Shown: piece by piece, positions 1 to 5,114 of the stretch | How positions within the stretch are numbered: the first letter of the stretch is position 1 | Layout: every line of letters starts with the position of its first letter | From: JBPCRW01 sp050996405 | GTDB lineage: Bacteria > Acidobacteriota > Blastocatellia > Pyrinomonadales > Pyrinomonadaceae | Direction of reading: 5' to 3' | Length of the DNA stretch: 6,023 nt | Assembly: GCA_050996405.1 (NCBI GenBank) | Contig: JBPCRW010000162.1 | Span: 1 to 6,023 of the forward strand | Program-made: the position numbers and the translations under genes | The notes under the pieces: model-generated | The model's database searches: none | What the model saw: only the letters and a program-made list of their open reading frames with translations | Told to the model about the DNA's origin: nothing

Positions 1-1
1 A

Positions 2-253
2 GTGGTGCGATGTTTAGAAGTCAACAGCCGTTTGAAAACACGGCTGCTGCGCTCTCGCGCTACATCTCCGGCTAAATTTGCCAACGCATTAAATTATAGC
101 CGGAGTCTTGCGCTAATCTTGGATAAAACCGGAGAACAAATTTTATTCTCGATTAAATTTTTTCGCGTCGAGCTTTCGGCACTAGAAAAAGAAACGCCCC
201 CAGAATATCAGGCTCAACAAAAACGCCAGCGCGTAAATGATAATTTTAATTAA
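2..253 (+). CDS. Unrecognised reading frame, possibly the 3' end of a gene starting left of the window
   Basis: An open frame runs from the left edge to a TAA at 251-253 and could encode about 83 residues. I do not recognise a family. The first 35 residues are rich in Arg, Ser and Leu and are encoded by two inverted repeats (25-46 and 66-105), so this part looks like repeat DNA read through in frame. The last 40 or so residues (GEQILFSIKFFRVELSALEK, then a Gln/Arg/Lys-rich end QAQQKRQRVNDNFN) look more protein-like. The first codon is GTG, but only one base lies before it, so no ribosome site can be judged. It may be the C-terminus of a gene extended by a repeat, or a chance frame through intergenic repeat DNA. 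The following 46 bases before the promoter contain only a weak AT-rich 5-bp hairpin (252-265). Confidence 0.3.
   Translation: MVRCLEVNSRLKTRLLRSRATSPAKFANALNYSRSLALILDKTGEQILFSIKFFRVELSALEKETPPEYQAQQKRQRVNDNFN
25..46. repeat. Short inverted repeat (7-bp stem)
   Basis: CAGCCGT at 25-31 is the exact reverse complement of ACGGCTG at 40-46, with an 8-base AT-rich spacer. It would form a small GC-rich hairpin. It lies 19 bases from the stronger inverted repeat at 66-105, and the two may be parts of one composite palindromic element. Confidence 0.45.
66..105. repeat. Inverted repeat with a 14-bp interrupted stem
   Basis: CTCCGGCTA (66-74) is the perfect reverse complement of TAGCCGGAG (97-105). 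After a one-base bulge (A96) the pairing continues with AATTT (75-79) against AAATT (91-95), leaving an 11-base loop (80-90). This is a strong hairpin, but it has no following T-run and lies about 145 bases before the end of the open frame, so it does not look like a simple terminator. It more likely belongs to a dispersed palindromic repeat. No other copy is present in this window. Confidence 0.6.
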
Positions 254-301
254 ACTCATAAGTTTTTATCAAGCAAAATCCGGGAGACTGAAATAAGTCT
301 T

Positions 302-331
302 TTGACTAAAAAAGCATTTTAGTTCTGTAAT
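302..331 (+). promoter_or_regulatory. Candidate sigma-70-type promoter for the M61-peptidase / SH3-lipoprotein / smr operon
   Basis: TTGACT (302-307, five of six bases of the -35 consensus) is followed after 18 bases by TGTAAT (326-331, five of six of the -10 consensus). This would start transcription near 338 and leave a leader of roughly 100 bases before the ATG at 436. It is the only good consensus pair seen in the gap between 253 and 436. The call rests on consensus match only; spacing and element use in this phylum are not known to me. Confidence 0.45.
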
Positions 332-435
332 TGTTACGATGTCAACGATGAAAATTAAGTTTTCCGCGCTCGTTTTGTAGCAAACCCGGCGCGTGGAACT
401 TGAAACAAATTTCAGTTAGAATCACGAATTGCTCA

Positions 436-1926
436 ATGCTGACAAATCCGTTTTATAAATTGACGAAAAACCGTTTGCTTTGCGCCGCGTTTTTTATTTT
501 ATGTTGCGCGATTATCGGCAAGGCGCAGGATGTCGAGATTAAAATAAAAATTCTGCCGTCGTCGCGGGTTCGGGTGGAAGGAAAATTTCGCGCCTCGAAA
601 AATATCGAAGCGAGCCGCGAAATTTCGTTTCCGCAAAATTATGCAGACGTTTCCGAACTTGGACGACGCATCGAAAATTTGGAATTGTTTGACGAAAACG
701 GCGCGAAAATCGAATTTAAAAAACTGTCGGCGGGCGAATTTCAAGCAGAAAAAATTCCCGCGCGTTTCGATTATGAAGTGAAAACCGACGTGCCGGAAAA
801 TCCGGCTTTTGAGGCGCATGTTTCGTGGCTTGCGGCAAATCAGGGAATTTTAATGACGGGCGATTTACTGCCCGAATGGAAAAGCGTTCGGAAAATTTCG
901 GGTAAAATTATCTTTGAAATTCCCGCAAACTGGAAAATTTCGAGCAGCGAAACAAAAATGGGCGAAAATGTTTTCGCCGTCGCGGACGTTGAAAAAGCAA
1001 TTTTTTTAGTCGGAGAAAATTTTCGGGAAACGGCGACGCGGATTGATAAAACAAATTTGAATCTGGCAACGTCCGGCGAGTGGCAATTTTCCGACACGGA
1101 AGCGGCGGAAATGGCAGCATCAATTCTGACGGAATACCGGAAAATGTTCGGCGAAATTCCTGTAAAACAAGCGCAGATTATTTTGCTTCCGTTTCCTTCG
1201 CGCGCCGAAAATCCAGATCGCTGGCGGGCGGAAACGCGCGGCGCGACGGTGACGATTATTTCCGGCGCGCTGCCGTTTAAAAGTCAGGCTTTGCAGCGTC
1301 TTCACGAACAACTGCGGCACGAAATTTTTCATTTGTGGATTCCGAACGCCGTCAATTTAACCGGAAATTATGATTGGTTTTACGAAGGTTTTACGGTTTA
1401 TCAAGCGTTGCGAACCGGCGTTTGGACGAATCAAATTCGGTTTGAAGATTATTTAAACACGCTTGCTGCGGCATTTGATTTGGCAAAAAATCAAAACATT
1501 TCGCTCGTCGAAATGTCGAATCGTCGCTGGCTCGGCGGAAACGATTCGGTGTATGCGCGTGGAATGATGGCGGCGTTTTTGTGCGATTTAGCGATGCTGA
1601 ATCAGAGCAAAGGAAAGCGTTCGCTAACGGAAATTTTTCAAAAGGTTTATCAAAAATATCACGTTTCAGATTTGCAGACGGATGGAAATACGGCAGTTCT
1701 CGAAATCCTGAAATCGTATCCCGAATTACAGATAATTATTCAAAATTATATTAAAGGCGCGGCGAAAATCGAATGGCAAAGCGAATTAAACCAGTTCGGC
1801 ATCGAAACTTTTACAAATAATAATGAAACGCGATTGAAAGTAGCTTCTGAATTGAGCGGGCAGCAGAAGGATTTATTGGATAAACTGGGTTATAATCAAT
1901 GGCGCAAACTTTTGCGGGCGAAATGA
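436..1926 (+). CDS. Secreted M61-like zinc metallopeptidase (gluzincin, clan MA)
   Basis: Predicted 496-residue exported metallopeptidase. Numbered from the ATG at 436, residues 1-31 form a signal peptide: basic KLTKNR, then hydrophobic LLCAAFFILCCAII, then a likely cut after GKA. A beta-rich N-terminal region of about 200 residues follows. The catalytic part has the zinc motif HEIFH (His295, Glu296, His299) and a third ligand Glu317 in WFYEGF. Tyr373 in VYARG, followed by KGKRSLTEIF, matches the conserved helical segment of the M61 (glycyl aminopeptidase-like) family. The spacing is HExxH-x17-E, one shorter than the HExxH-x18-E of classic M1 enzymes, which argues against M1. All metal ligands are present, so it should be active; substrate unknown. 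A TTG at 400 would extend the protein by 12 residues, but the ATG gives a more normal signal peptide; neither has a clear ribosome site. It overlaps the next gene as ATGA. Confidence 0.85.
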   Translation: MLTNPFYKLTKNRLLCAAFFILCCAIIGKAQDVEIKIKILPSSRVRVEGKFRASKNIEASREISFPQNYADVSELGRRIENLELFDENGAKIEFKKLSAGEFQAEKIPARFDYEVKTDVPENPAFEAHVSWLAANQGILMTGDLLPEWKSVRKISGKIIFEIPANWKISSSETKMGENVFAVADVEKAIFLVGENFRETATRIDKTNLNLATSGEWQFSDTEAAEMAASILTEYRKMFGEIPVKQAQIILLPFPSRAENPDRWRAETRGATVTIISGALPFKSQALQRLHEQLRHEIFHLWIPNAVNLTGNYDWFYEGFTVYQALRTGVWTNQIRFEDYLNTLAAAFDLAKNQNISLVEMSNRRWLGGNDSVYARGMMAAFLCDLAMLNQSKGKRSLTEIFQKVYQKYHVSDLQTDGNTAVLEILKSYPELQIIIQNYIKGAAKIEWQSELNQFGIETFTNNNETRLKVASELSGQQKDLLDKLGYNQWRKLLRAK

Positions 1927-3191
1927 TGAAAACGGATATTAGGCAAAATAAAATCAGGACTTTCTTAAAATGCGGAAACGCGCACGGAGTAAGCGTGCGT
2001 TTTGCGTTTGCGCCTTTACTACGCGCGGGCTTCTGCAAAACTGGGAAAGTCCAGAAAATATTTTTTTTAGCGGCAATCTTGTTAATTGCTCTGGCGTTGG
2101 GCGGCTGCGGAACGGCGAAAAGCGCGGTCGAAAACCTGACAAATCTCGCCGGATTAAATGAAACCGGCACGGTCATTGCGAAACGGGCGCAGATTCGCAG
2201 TTCATACGCGGTCGTCGCGGCGGATTTGCTCGAAGTCAAACGCGGGCAAAATCTGGATATTTTGGAAGAAACCGATTTTGAAAAAGTTCACTGGTATCGG
2301 GTGCGCGCGCACGACGAAGACAGCACCGAAGGTTGGATTGAAGCACAGAATATCATCACGGGTGACGCGCTCGATAAATCCAAAAAACTCGCCGAAGAAG
2401 ATAAGGATTTACAGCCGCAGGCGACGGCGCAGCTTCGCGCGATGTCGAATTTAAGGCTTGCTCCCGAACAGAATCCCGACAACATTTTATATAAACTGGA
2501 AAGCGGCGCGACGTTTGAAATTATCAATTGGAAATACGTTCCGAAAGTTCAGGAGAATACAGATACGGAAGCCATAGATAATTCAAATGTAAAAATTCCG
2601 AAGACGAAGAATGCGGAAGTCGAAGCCGCCAAAGAAGACAATACTCCGCAGGATTTAGACGAAAAATACGACATCTGGTATAAGGTGCGGCTCGACCCTT
2701 CGGTTTCGCCCGCGCCCGCCGGTTGGGTTTTCGGCAGACAAGTTCAACTGCAAGTGCCGAGCGATATTATTTTTTACCAATCGGACGCGAAAAAATTTGT
2801 CACGTGGCAGAGAATTGACCAGGCGAACAACAACGAAAAACCTTCGACCAAAGACGCGGCGCGAATTACGACTCCGGGCAGTTGGGTGATTTTATCGCGC
2901 AGTAATACCGTTAAATCGAAAGACGGCAACGAGCCGGATTTTGACGGTATTCTCGTTCTGGGCTATGACAAATACAACGAAGAACATTACATGGCGTATC
3001 GAATCGAAAACGTCTGGGGCGACATTCCGCTGAAGGTCGAAGGCGCGGGCGACACCAAAACATTTACGGTCAGACTTCGCAACGCCGCCGGTCAATCCGA
3101 AGAAAAACGCTTTACGATTATCAAGGATGCGAAAGGTCGCCTTCATGTCACGCCGCCTGCGGATATTTACACGGATAAAAATGCAAAATAA
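1923..3191 (+). CDS. SH3-domain lipoprotein with a repeat-derived N-terminal extension
   Basis: Predicted lipoprotein of 422 residues from the ATG at 1923. The hydrophobic segment IFFLAAILLIALALGGC (Cys62) is a type II signal with lipobox LGGC, so the mature protein should be lipid-anchored. The first bacterial SH3 domain lies around residues 82-147 (AKRAQIRSSYAVV, then HWYRVRA and GWIEAQNI). A second SH3-like unit at about 168-278 (SNLRLAPE, then DIWYKVRLD and GWVFGRQV) is split by a charged linker near 218-248. The remaining part, to about 420, is beta-rich and unrecognised. SH3b domains commonly bind peptidoglycan or proteins; the ligand here is unknown. The start is uncertain: ATG 1923 or 1926 is coupled to the peptidase stop, while residues 17-38 come from a palindromic repeat (1971-2037). 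A GTG at 1995, preceded by GGAG at 1986-1989, would give a normal 37-residue signal before the Cys. A start at 1899 would overlap the peptidase gene more. Confidence 0.85.
   Translation: MMKTDIRQNKIRTFLKCGNAHGVSVRFAFAPLLRAGFCKTGKVQKIFFLAAILLIALALGGCGTAKSAVENLTNLAGLNETGTVIAKRAQIRSSYAVVAADLLEVKRGQNLDILEETDFEKVHWYRVRAHDEDSTEGWIEAQNIITGDALDKSKKLAEEDKDLQPQATAQLRAMSNLRLAPEQNPDNILYKLESGATFEIINWKYVPKVQENTDTEAIDNSNVKIPKTKNAEVEAAKEDNTPQDLDEKYDIWYKVRLDPSVSPAPAGWVFGRQVQLQVPSDIIFYQSDAKKFVTWQRIDQANNNEKPSTKDAARITTPGSWVILSRSNTVKSKDGNEPDFDGILVLGYDKYNEEHYMAYRIENVWGDIPLKVEGAGDTKTFTVRLRNAAGQSEEKRFTIIKDAKGRLHVTPPADIYTDKNAK
1971..2037 (+). repeat. 67-bp palindromic element, copy 1, inside the lipoprotein gene
   Basis: The ends are inverted: TGCGGAA (1971-1977) pairs with TTCTGCA (2031-2037), with one G-T wobble. 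Inside, CGCACG (1981-1986) and CGTGCG (1994-1999) form a perfect 6-bp hairpin with loop GAGTAAG. A second weaker hairpin uses GCGC (2010-2013) and GCGC (2023-2026) with loop CTTTACTAC. The two loops contain AGTAA and TTACT, which are complementary. A second copy occurs at 5999-6023; including the flanking TTAAAA the shared block is 1965-1995 against 5993-6023, with 28 of 31 bases identical. This resembles REP- or MITE-like small palindromic repeats. It is read in frame by the lipoprotein gene without a stop. Confidence 0.75.
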
Positions 3192-3501
3192 CAAAGAAGA
3201 TTTGTTTAATCCGTTTCCCGAACCCGTCGAACTGGAAATTACAGACCGTCTCGATTTGCACGCTTTTGCGCCGCGCGACGTAAAATCAGTCGTCGAAAAT
3301 TATTTGCGCGAAGCCCGCGCGAAGGGTTTTTCGATAGTTAGAATAATTCACGGCAAGGGAATCGGAGTTCAGCGCGAAACGGTAAGAAAAGTTTTGGCGG
3401 AAACGGATTTTGTCGAATCTTTTAAAGACGCGCCCGCTTTTTCCGGTCACTGGGGCGCAACTATTGCACATTTAAAGCAGAAGGCAGAAGTTAGAAGTTA
3501 G
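3181..3501 (+). CDS. Stand-alone Smr-domain protein
   Basis: A 106-residue protein consisting almost entirely of a Smr domain, the domain also found at the C-terminus of MutS2. The family motifs are clear: LDLH at residues 24-27, IIHGKGIG at 55-62, and GHWGATIAHLK at 89-99. Smr proteins bind or cut nucleic acids, and several are endonucleases acting on branched DNA or on mRNA; which applies here cannot be told. The ATG at 3181 was chosen over upstream in-frame ATGs (3127, 3145) because the homologous region begins soon after it and the overlap with the lipoprotein gene is then only 11 bases. A weak GGA lies at 3173-3175. It is the last gene of the three-gene plus-strand operon. Its final residues (AEVRS) are encoded by the seven-base repeat array that begins here, so the natural end was probably nearer LK at 98-99. 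Confidence 0.9.
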   Translation: MQNNKEDLFNPFPEPVELEITDRLDLHAFAPRDVKSVVENYLREARAKGFSIVRIIHGKGIGVQRETVRKVLAETDFVESFKDAPAFSGHWGATIAHLKQKAEVRS

Positions 3502-3596
3502 AAGACAGCTAAAAGAATAGAAGTTGGAAGCCGGAAGATAGATTAACTATTTCACAGTTGGCATCTTCTAGCTTCTGTCTTCCGGCTTTTGTCTTC
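3486..3596. repeat. Two inverted arms of a degenerate heptanucleotide repeat between convergent genes
   Basis: On the left arm the core GAAG recurs every seven bases at 3487, 3494 and 3501, and again at 3520, 3527 and 3534. On the right arm the complementary CTTC recurs every seven bases at 3565, 3572, 3579, 3586 (as CTTT) and 3593. The arms pair best as AAGCCGGAAGA (3528-3538) with TCTTCCGGCTT (3578-3588), an exact 11-bp match. Alternative pairings exist, such as GAAGACAG (3501-3508) with CTGTCTTC (3575-3582), and GAAGAT (3534-3539) with ATCTTC (3563-3568). The unique centre is about 3541-3562. The position between two converging operons suggests it could act as a two-way transcription barrier, though no clean stem plus T-run is visible. 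Confidence 0.75.
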
Positions 3597-4728
3597 CGCT
3601 ATCAAAAGTGTGCAGTTCGTATTGAATTTTCAGCCAGACTAAAAAACAGGGAACGACTTTCAATCCGTAAGCCTCAAAAAAATTATGCCGCCAGGCGGAA
3701 GGAAAAACGCTCGTCGAGCCGAGCGAAGTAAAAACTAAAACGAGAAAAATCAAGATGTAATCGGCGATATTTTTCCGGCTGTCTGCAAACCAGATTGCCG
3801 CGCCCGTAACGGCTGTAATATACGTCGGCGATTCGGCGGACTGATTGAAAATCACCAGAAAAATCAGCAATGAACACAAAAGTTTGCGGCGAAAAACAGC
3901 ATCGGAAAAACGTCTGAAATAAACGAACGGCGCGAGAAGAATCAGCAGTCCGGCAATCTGCGCGGGCAAGTAATAAATCTGTAATCCCGACCAGCGTTCG
4001 GTAACGCCCATCACCGATAACTGCGTTCCGGTTTTAAAATTTTTGATGACTTCAAACCAGCTTTCGTATTGCCAAACCAGTTCTTGAAACGAAACTAAAA
4101 TTAACGGCAGCGCAAATAGTAATACAAACCAAAAAATCAGCCATTTGGCGAATTTGAATTTTTCGGAATGTAAAAGCGCGAAAACGGCAGCGGCGATTCC
4201 GTAGATTTTGATAAAAAACAGCGAAGCGACGAACAGCGCGGCACTGGAAATTTTTCGTTTTTCAAAACTCGCAAACGCGAATAAAATCAGAGCCGTGACG
4301 AGCGGATTGCTTTGATTATTCTGAATCGAATTGAAAAGTTCGACCGAAGCGACAGCGAAAATTAAAATGAATTTTTTTTCATCACCGGAAATGGTTTTGA
4401 CGGCGTAGAAAAAAAGCGTGAAGTTTAATAAATTCCACAAAACGACTCCCGCCAAATCGGGCAGAAAATAAGCCAAATCGGGCAGAAAATAAAATAATCC
4501 GGCGCAGAGCGCAAACGTCGGGCTGTAAAGAAATTTATCATTGTAAAGCGCGGGATATTTGACGTAGAGATTTTGATGCGAAATCAAAACCTCAAAACTG
4601 CGGCTGAAAATTAAGTAATTGTTGATGCCTTGAAGAAAATATTTTTGGACGGAAGCGGCAATCGTCAGGACGAAAAAAAGTATACCGATATTTTGTGAAG
4701 AAATTAAAGCGCGATATTTGCGGAGCAT
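3568..4728 (-). CDS. GT87-like (DUF2029) integral-membrane glycosyltransferase
   Basis: Predicted 386-residue multispanning inner-membrane protein with about nine or ten hydrophobic segments, the first near residues 13-31. The pattern matches the GT-C superfamily family GT87/DUF2029, polyprenyl-phosphate-sugar-dependent transferases: NNYLIFSRSF followed by HQNLY and YSPTF in the first periplasmic region (residues 36-72), the QNNQSNPL motif (136-143), a conserved Lys in FFIKIYG (171-177), and FNQSAESPTYI (294-304). The acidic residue usual near the first loop reads NNY; I recall this form from Bacteroidota-like members, so I do not treat it as a loss. Residues 80-86 and 87-93 are the same heptapeptide YFLPDLA, from a 21-bp tandem duplication. 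The last ten residues come from the heptanucleotide repeat. The gene starts 14 bases after the small coiled-coil gene, with no clear ribosome site, so the two are probably co-transcribed. Sugar and acceptor unknown. Confidence 0.8.
   Translation of the reverse strand: MLRKYRALISSQNIGILFFVLTIAASVQKYFLQGINNYLIFSRSFEVLISHQNLYVKYPALYNDKFLYSPTFALCAGLFYFLPDLAYFLPDLAGVVLWNLLNFTLFFYAVKTISGDEKKFILIFAVASVELFNSIQNNQSNPLVTALILFAFASFEKRKISSAALFVASLFFIKIYGIAAAVFALLHSEKFKFAKWLIFWFVLLFALPLILVSFQELVWQYESWFEVIKNFKTGTQLSVMGVTERWSGLQIYYLPAQIAGLLILLAPFVYFRRFSDAVFRRKLLCSLLIFLVIFNQSAESPTYITAVTGAAIWFADSRKNIADYILIFLVLVFTSLGSTSVFPSAWRHNFFEAYGLKVVPCFLVWLKIQYELHTFDSGRQKPEDRS
4451..4492. repeat. Perfect 21-bp tandem duplication inside the GT87-like gene
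   Basis: Bases 4451-4471 and 4472-4492 are identical head-to-tail copies (each beginning GCCAAATCGGG and ending GAAAATAA on the plus strand). Because the unit is 21 bp the frame is kept and the protein gains a second YFLPDLA heptapeptide (residues 80-93). The absence of any difference between copies suggests a recent slippage event or an assembly artefact. Confidence 0.95.
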
Positions 4729-4742
4729 AAAGAAGATTGAAA

Positions 4743-5000
4743 TTATCTTTCCTCAATCACGTCCGCCCAAATTTCTTCGTCAGTTTCTTCGTAAGCAGCT
4801 TCGATAAGTTTGGCTTGTGCGGCGATTTGCAGTTCGGCATCGCTCAAACGTCGTTTCAAATATCTATTTTGACGCTCGACATCACGCAGCCGATTTTTCA
4901 CCACTTTATCCATTCTTTCGAGATACATCAGGTAAAAAAATTGCAGACCAGCAACGCCTGCCAGAGACAACGACAAACAAATCAAGACATAAAACGTCAT
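4743..5000 (-). CDS. Small membrane-anchored coiled-coil protein, function unknown
   Basis: An 85-residue protein I cannot assign to a named family. Residues 2-26 (FYVLICLSLSLAGVAGLQFF in its core) form one transmembrane helix. From about 29 to 70 the sequence is charged and heptad-like (ERMDKVVKNRLRDVERQN, then LKRRLSDAELQIAAQAKLIE), as expected of a coiled coil. The end is acidic with DEEIWADVIEER. The ATG at 5000 is well supported: the minus strand has GGAG (5012-5009) eight bases upstream, and a perfect TATAAT box lies further up. Codon use matches the neighbours, and the glycosyltransferase gene follows after 14 bases. Such a protein could be a membrane scaffold or a regulatory partner of the transferase; that is inference from adjacency only. 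A plus-strand frame overlapping this gene was judged a shadow. Confidence 0.75.
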   Translation of the reverse strand: MTFYVLICLSLSLAGVAGLQFFYLMYLERMDKVVKNRLRDVERQNRYLKRRLSDAELQIAAQAKLIEAAYEETDEEIWADVIEER

Positions 5001-5045
5001 AAATTTTTCTCCGAATCTACTTGAGAAATTTCCCGGCTTTTTCGC

Positions 5046-5074
5046 ATTATACTCTTGACCAAAGCCAAAGGAAA
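5046..5074 (-). promoter_or_regulatory. Candidate promoter for the minus-strand coiled-coil / GT87 operon
   Basis: On the minus strand a perfect -10 box TATAAT (5051 down to 5046) lies about 45 bases before the ATG at 5000. At 17-bp spacing the -35 position (5074-5069) reads TTTCCT, only three of six consensus bases, so the promoter may rely on an activator or on other contacts. Transcription would begin near 5039, leaving a leader of about 40 bases that contains the GGAG ribosome site. Confidence 0.5.
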
Positions 5075-5083
5075 AGCCAAAAT
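5055..5083 (+). promoter_or_regulatory. Candidate promoter for the dienelactone hydrolase gene
   Basis: TTGACC (5055-5060, five of six of the -35 consensus) is followed after 17 bases by CAAAAT (5078-5083, four of six of the -10 consensus). It would start transcription near 5090, about 25 bases before the ATG at 5115. It lies back to back with the minus-strand promoter, whose candidate -35 falls inside this one's spacer, so the two could compete for RNA polymerase. Confidence 0.35.
5061..5081. repeat. Direct repeat AAAGCCAAA, 12 bp apart, in the divergent promoter region
   Basis: AAAGCCAAA occurs exactly at 5061-5069 and again at 5073-5081. The start-to-start distance of 12 bases is close to one helical turn, so a dimeric regulator could meet both sites on nearly the same DNA face. 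The repeats lie within the spacer and -10 of the plus-strand candidate promoter and across the -35 region of the minus-strand one. Regulator unknown. Confidence 0.35.
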
Positions 5084-5102
5084 TTTACATCAGACGAAAA
5101 AC

Positions 5103-5106
5103 GGAG
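5103..5106 (+). promoter_or_regulatory. Ribosome binding site deciding the start of the dienelactone hydrolase
   Basis: GGAG lies eight bases before the ATG at 5115. It supports that ATG over an in-frame TTG at 5055, which would place 20 extra lysine-rich residues in front of the Tat signal and would overlap the candidate -35 box. Confidence 0.65.
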
Positions 5107-5114
5107 AAAAAATA

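Noticed and set aside
339..380. Thirteen-codon frame (MSTMKIKFSALVL) in the leader of the peptidase operon, possibly a leader peptide
   Set aside because: No ribosome site precedes it, there is no run of a regulatory amino acid and no attenuator-like hairpins follow. A frame this short is expected by chance.
499..1332. Several antisense and shifted open frames over the peptidase gene
   Set aside because: They lack ribosome sites and recognisable motifs, and follow from biased codon use in the real gene, which has clear signal peptide and zinc motifs.
1970..2161. Frame starting at the ATG formed by the repeat (MRKRARSKRAFCVCAFTTRG and on)
   Set aside because: It is a shifted frame over the lipoprotein gene. 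Both repeat copies create an ATG at this point, so it would recur as a spurious small gene at every copy; nothing protein-like is conserved.
1811..2239. Minus-strand 142-residue frame spanning the peptidase/lipoprotein junction
   Set aside because: It overlaps two well-supported genes entirely, shows no domain, and its hydrophobic part is the antisense of the lipoprotein signal region.
3486..3596. CRISPR array
   Set aside because: The repeated unit is only seven bases and degenerate, with no spacers and no cas genes nearby.
3541..3600. Classical Rho-independent terminator between the convergent genes
   Set aside because: The stems that can form are spread through repeat arms with a long loop and are not followed by a clean T-run, so it is described as a repeat with possible terminator function.
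4737..5024. Plus-strand 95-residue frame opposite the small coiled-coil gene
   Set aside because: The minus-strand frame has a good GGAG, a TATAAT box and a coherent transmembrane plus coiled-coil design; the plus frame has none of these.
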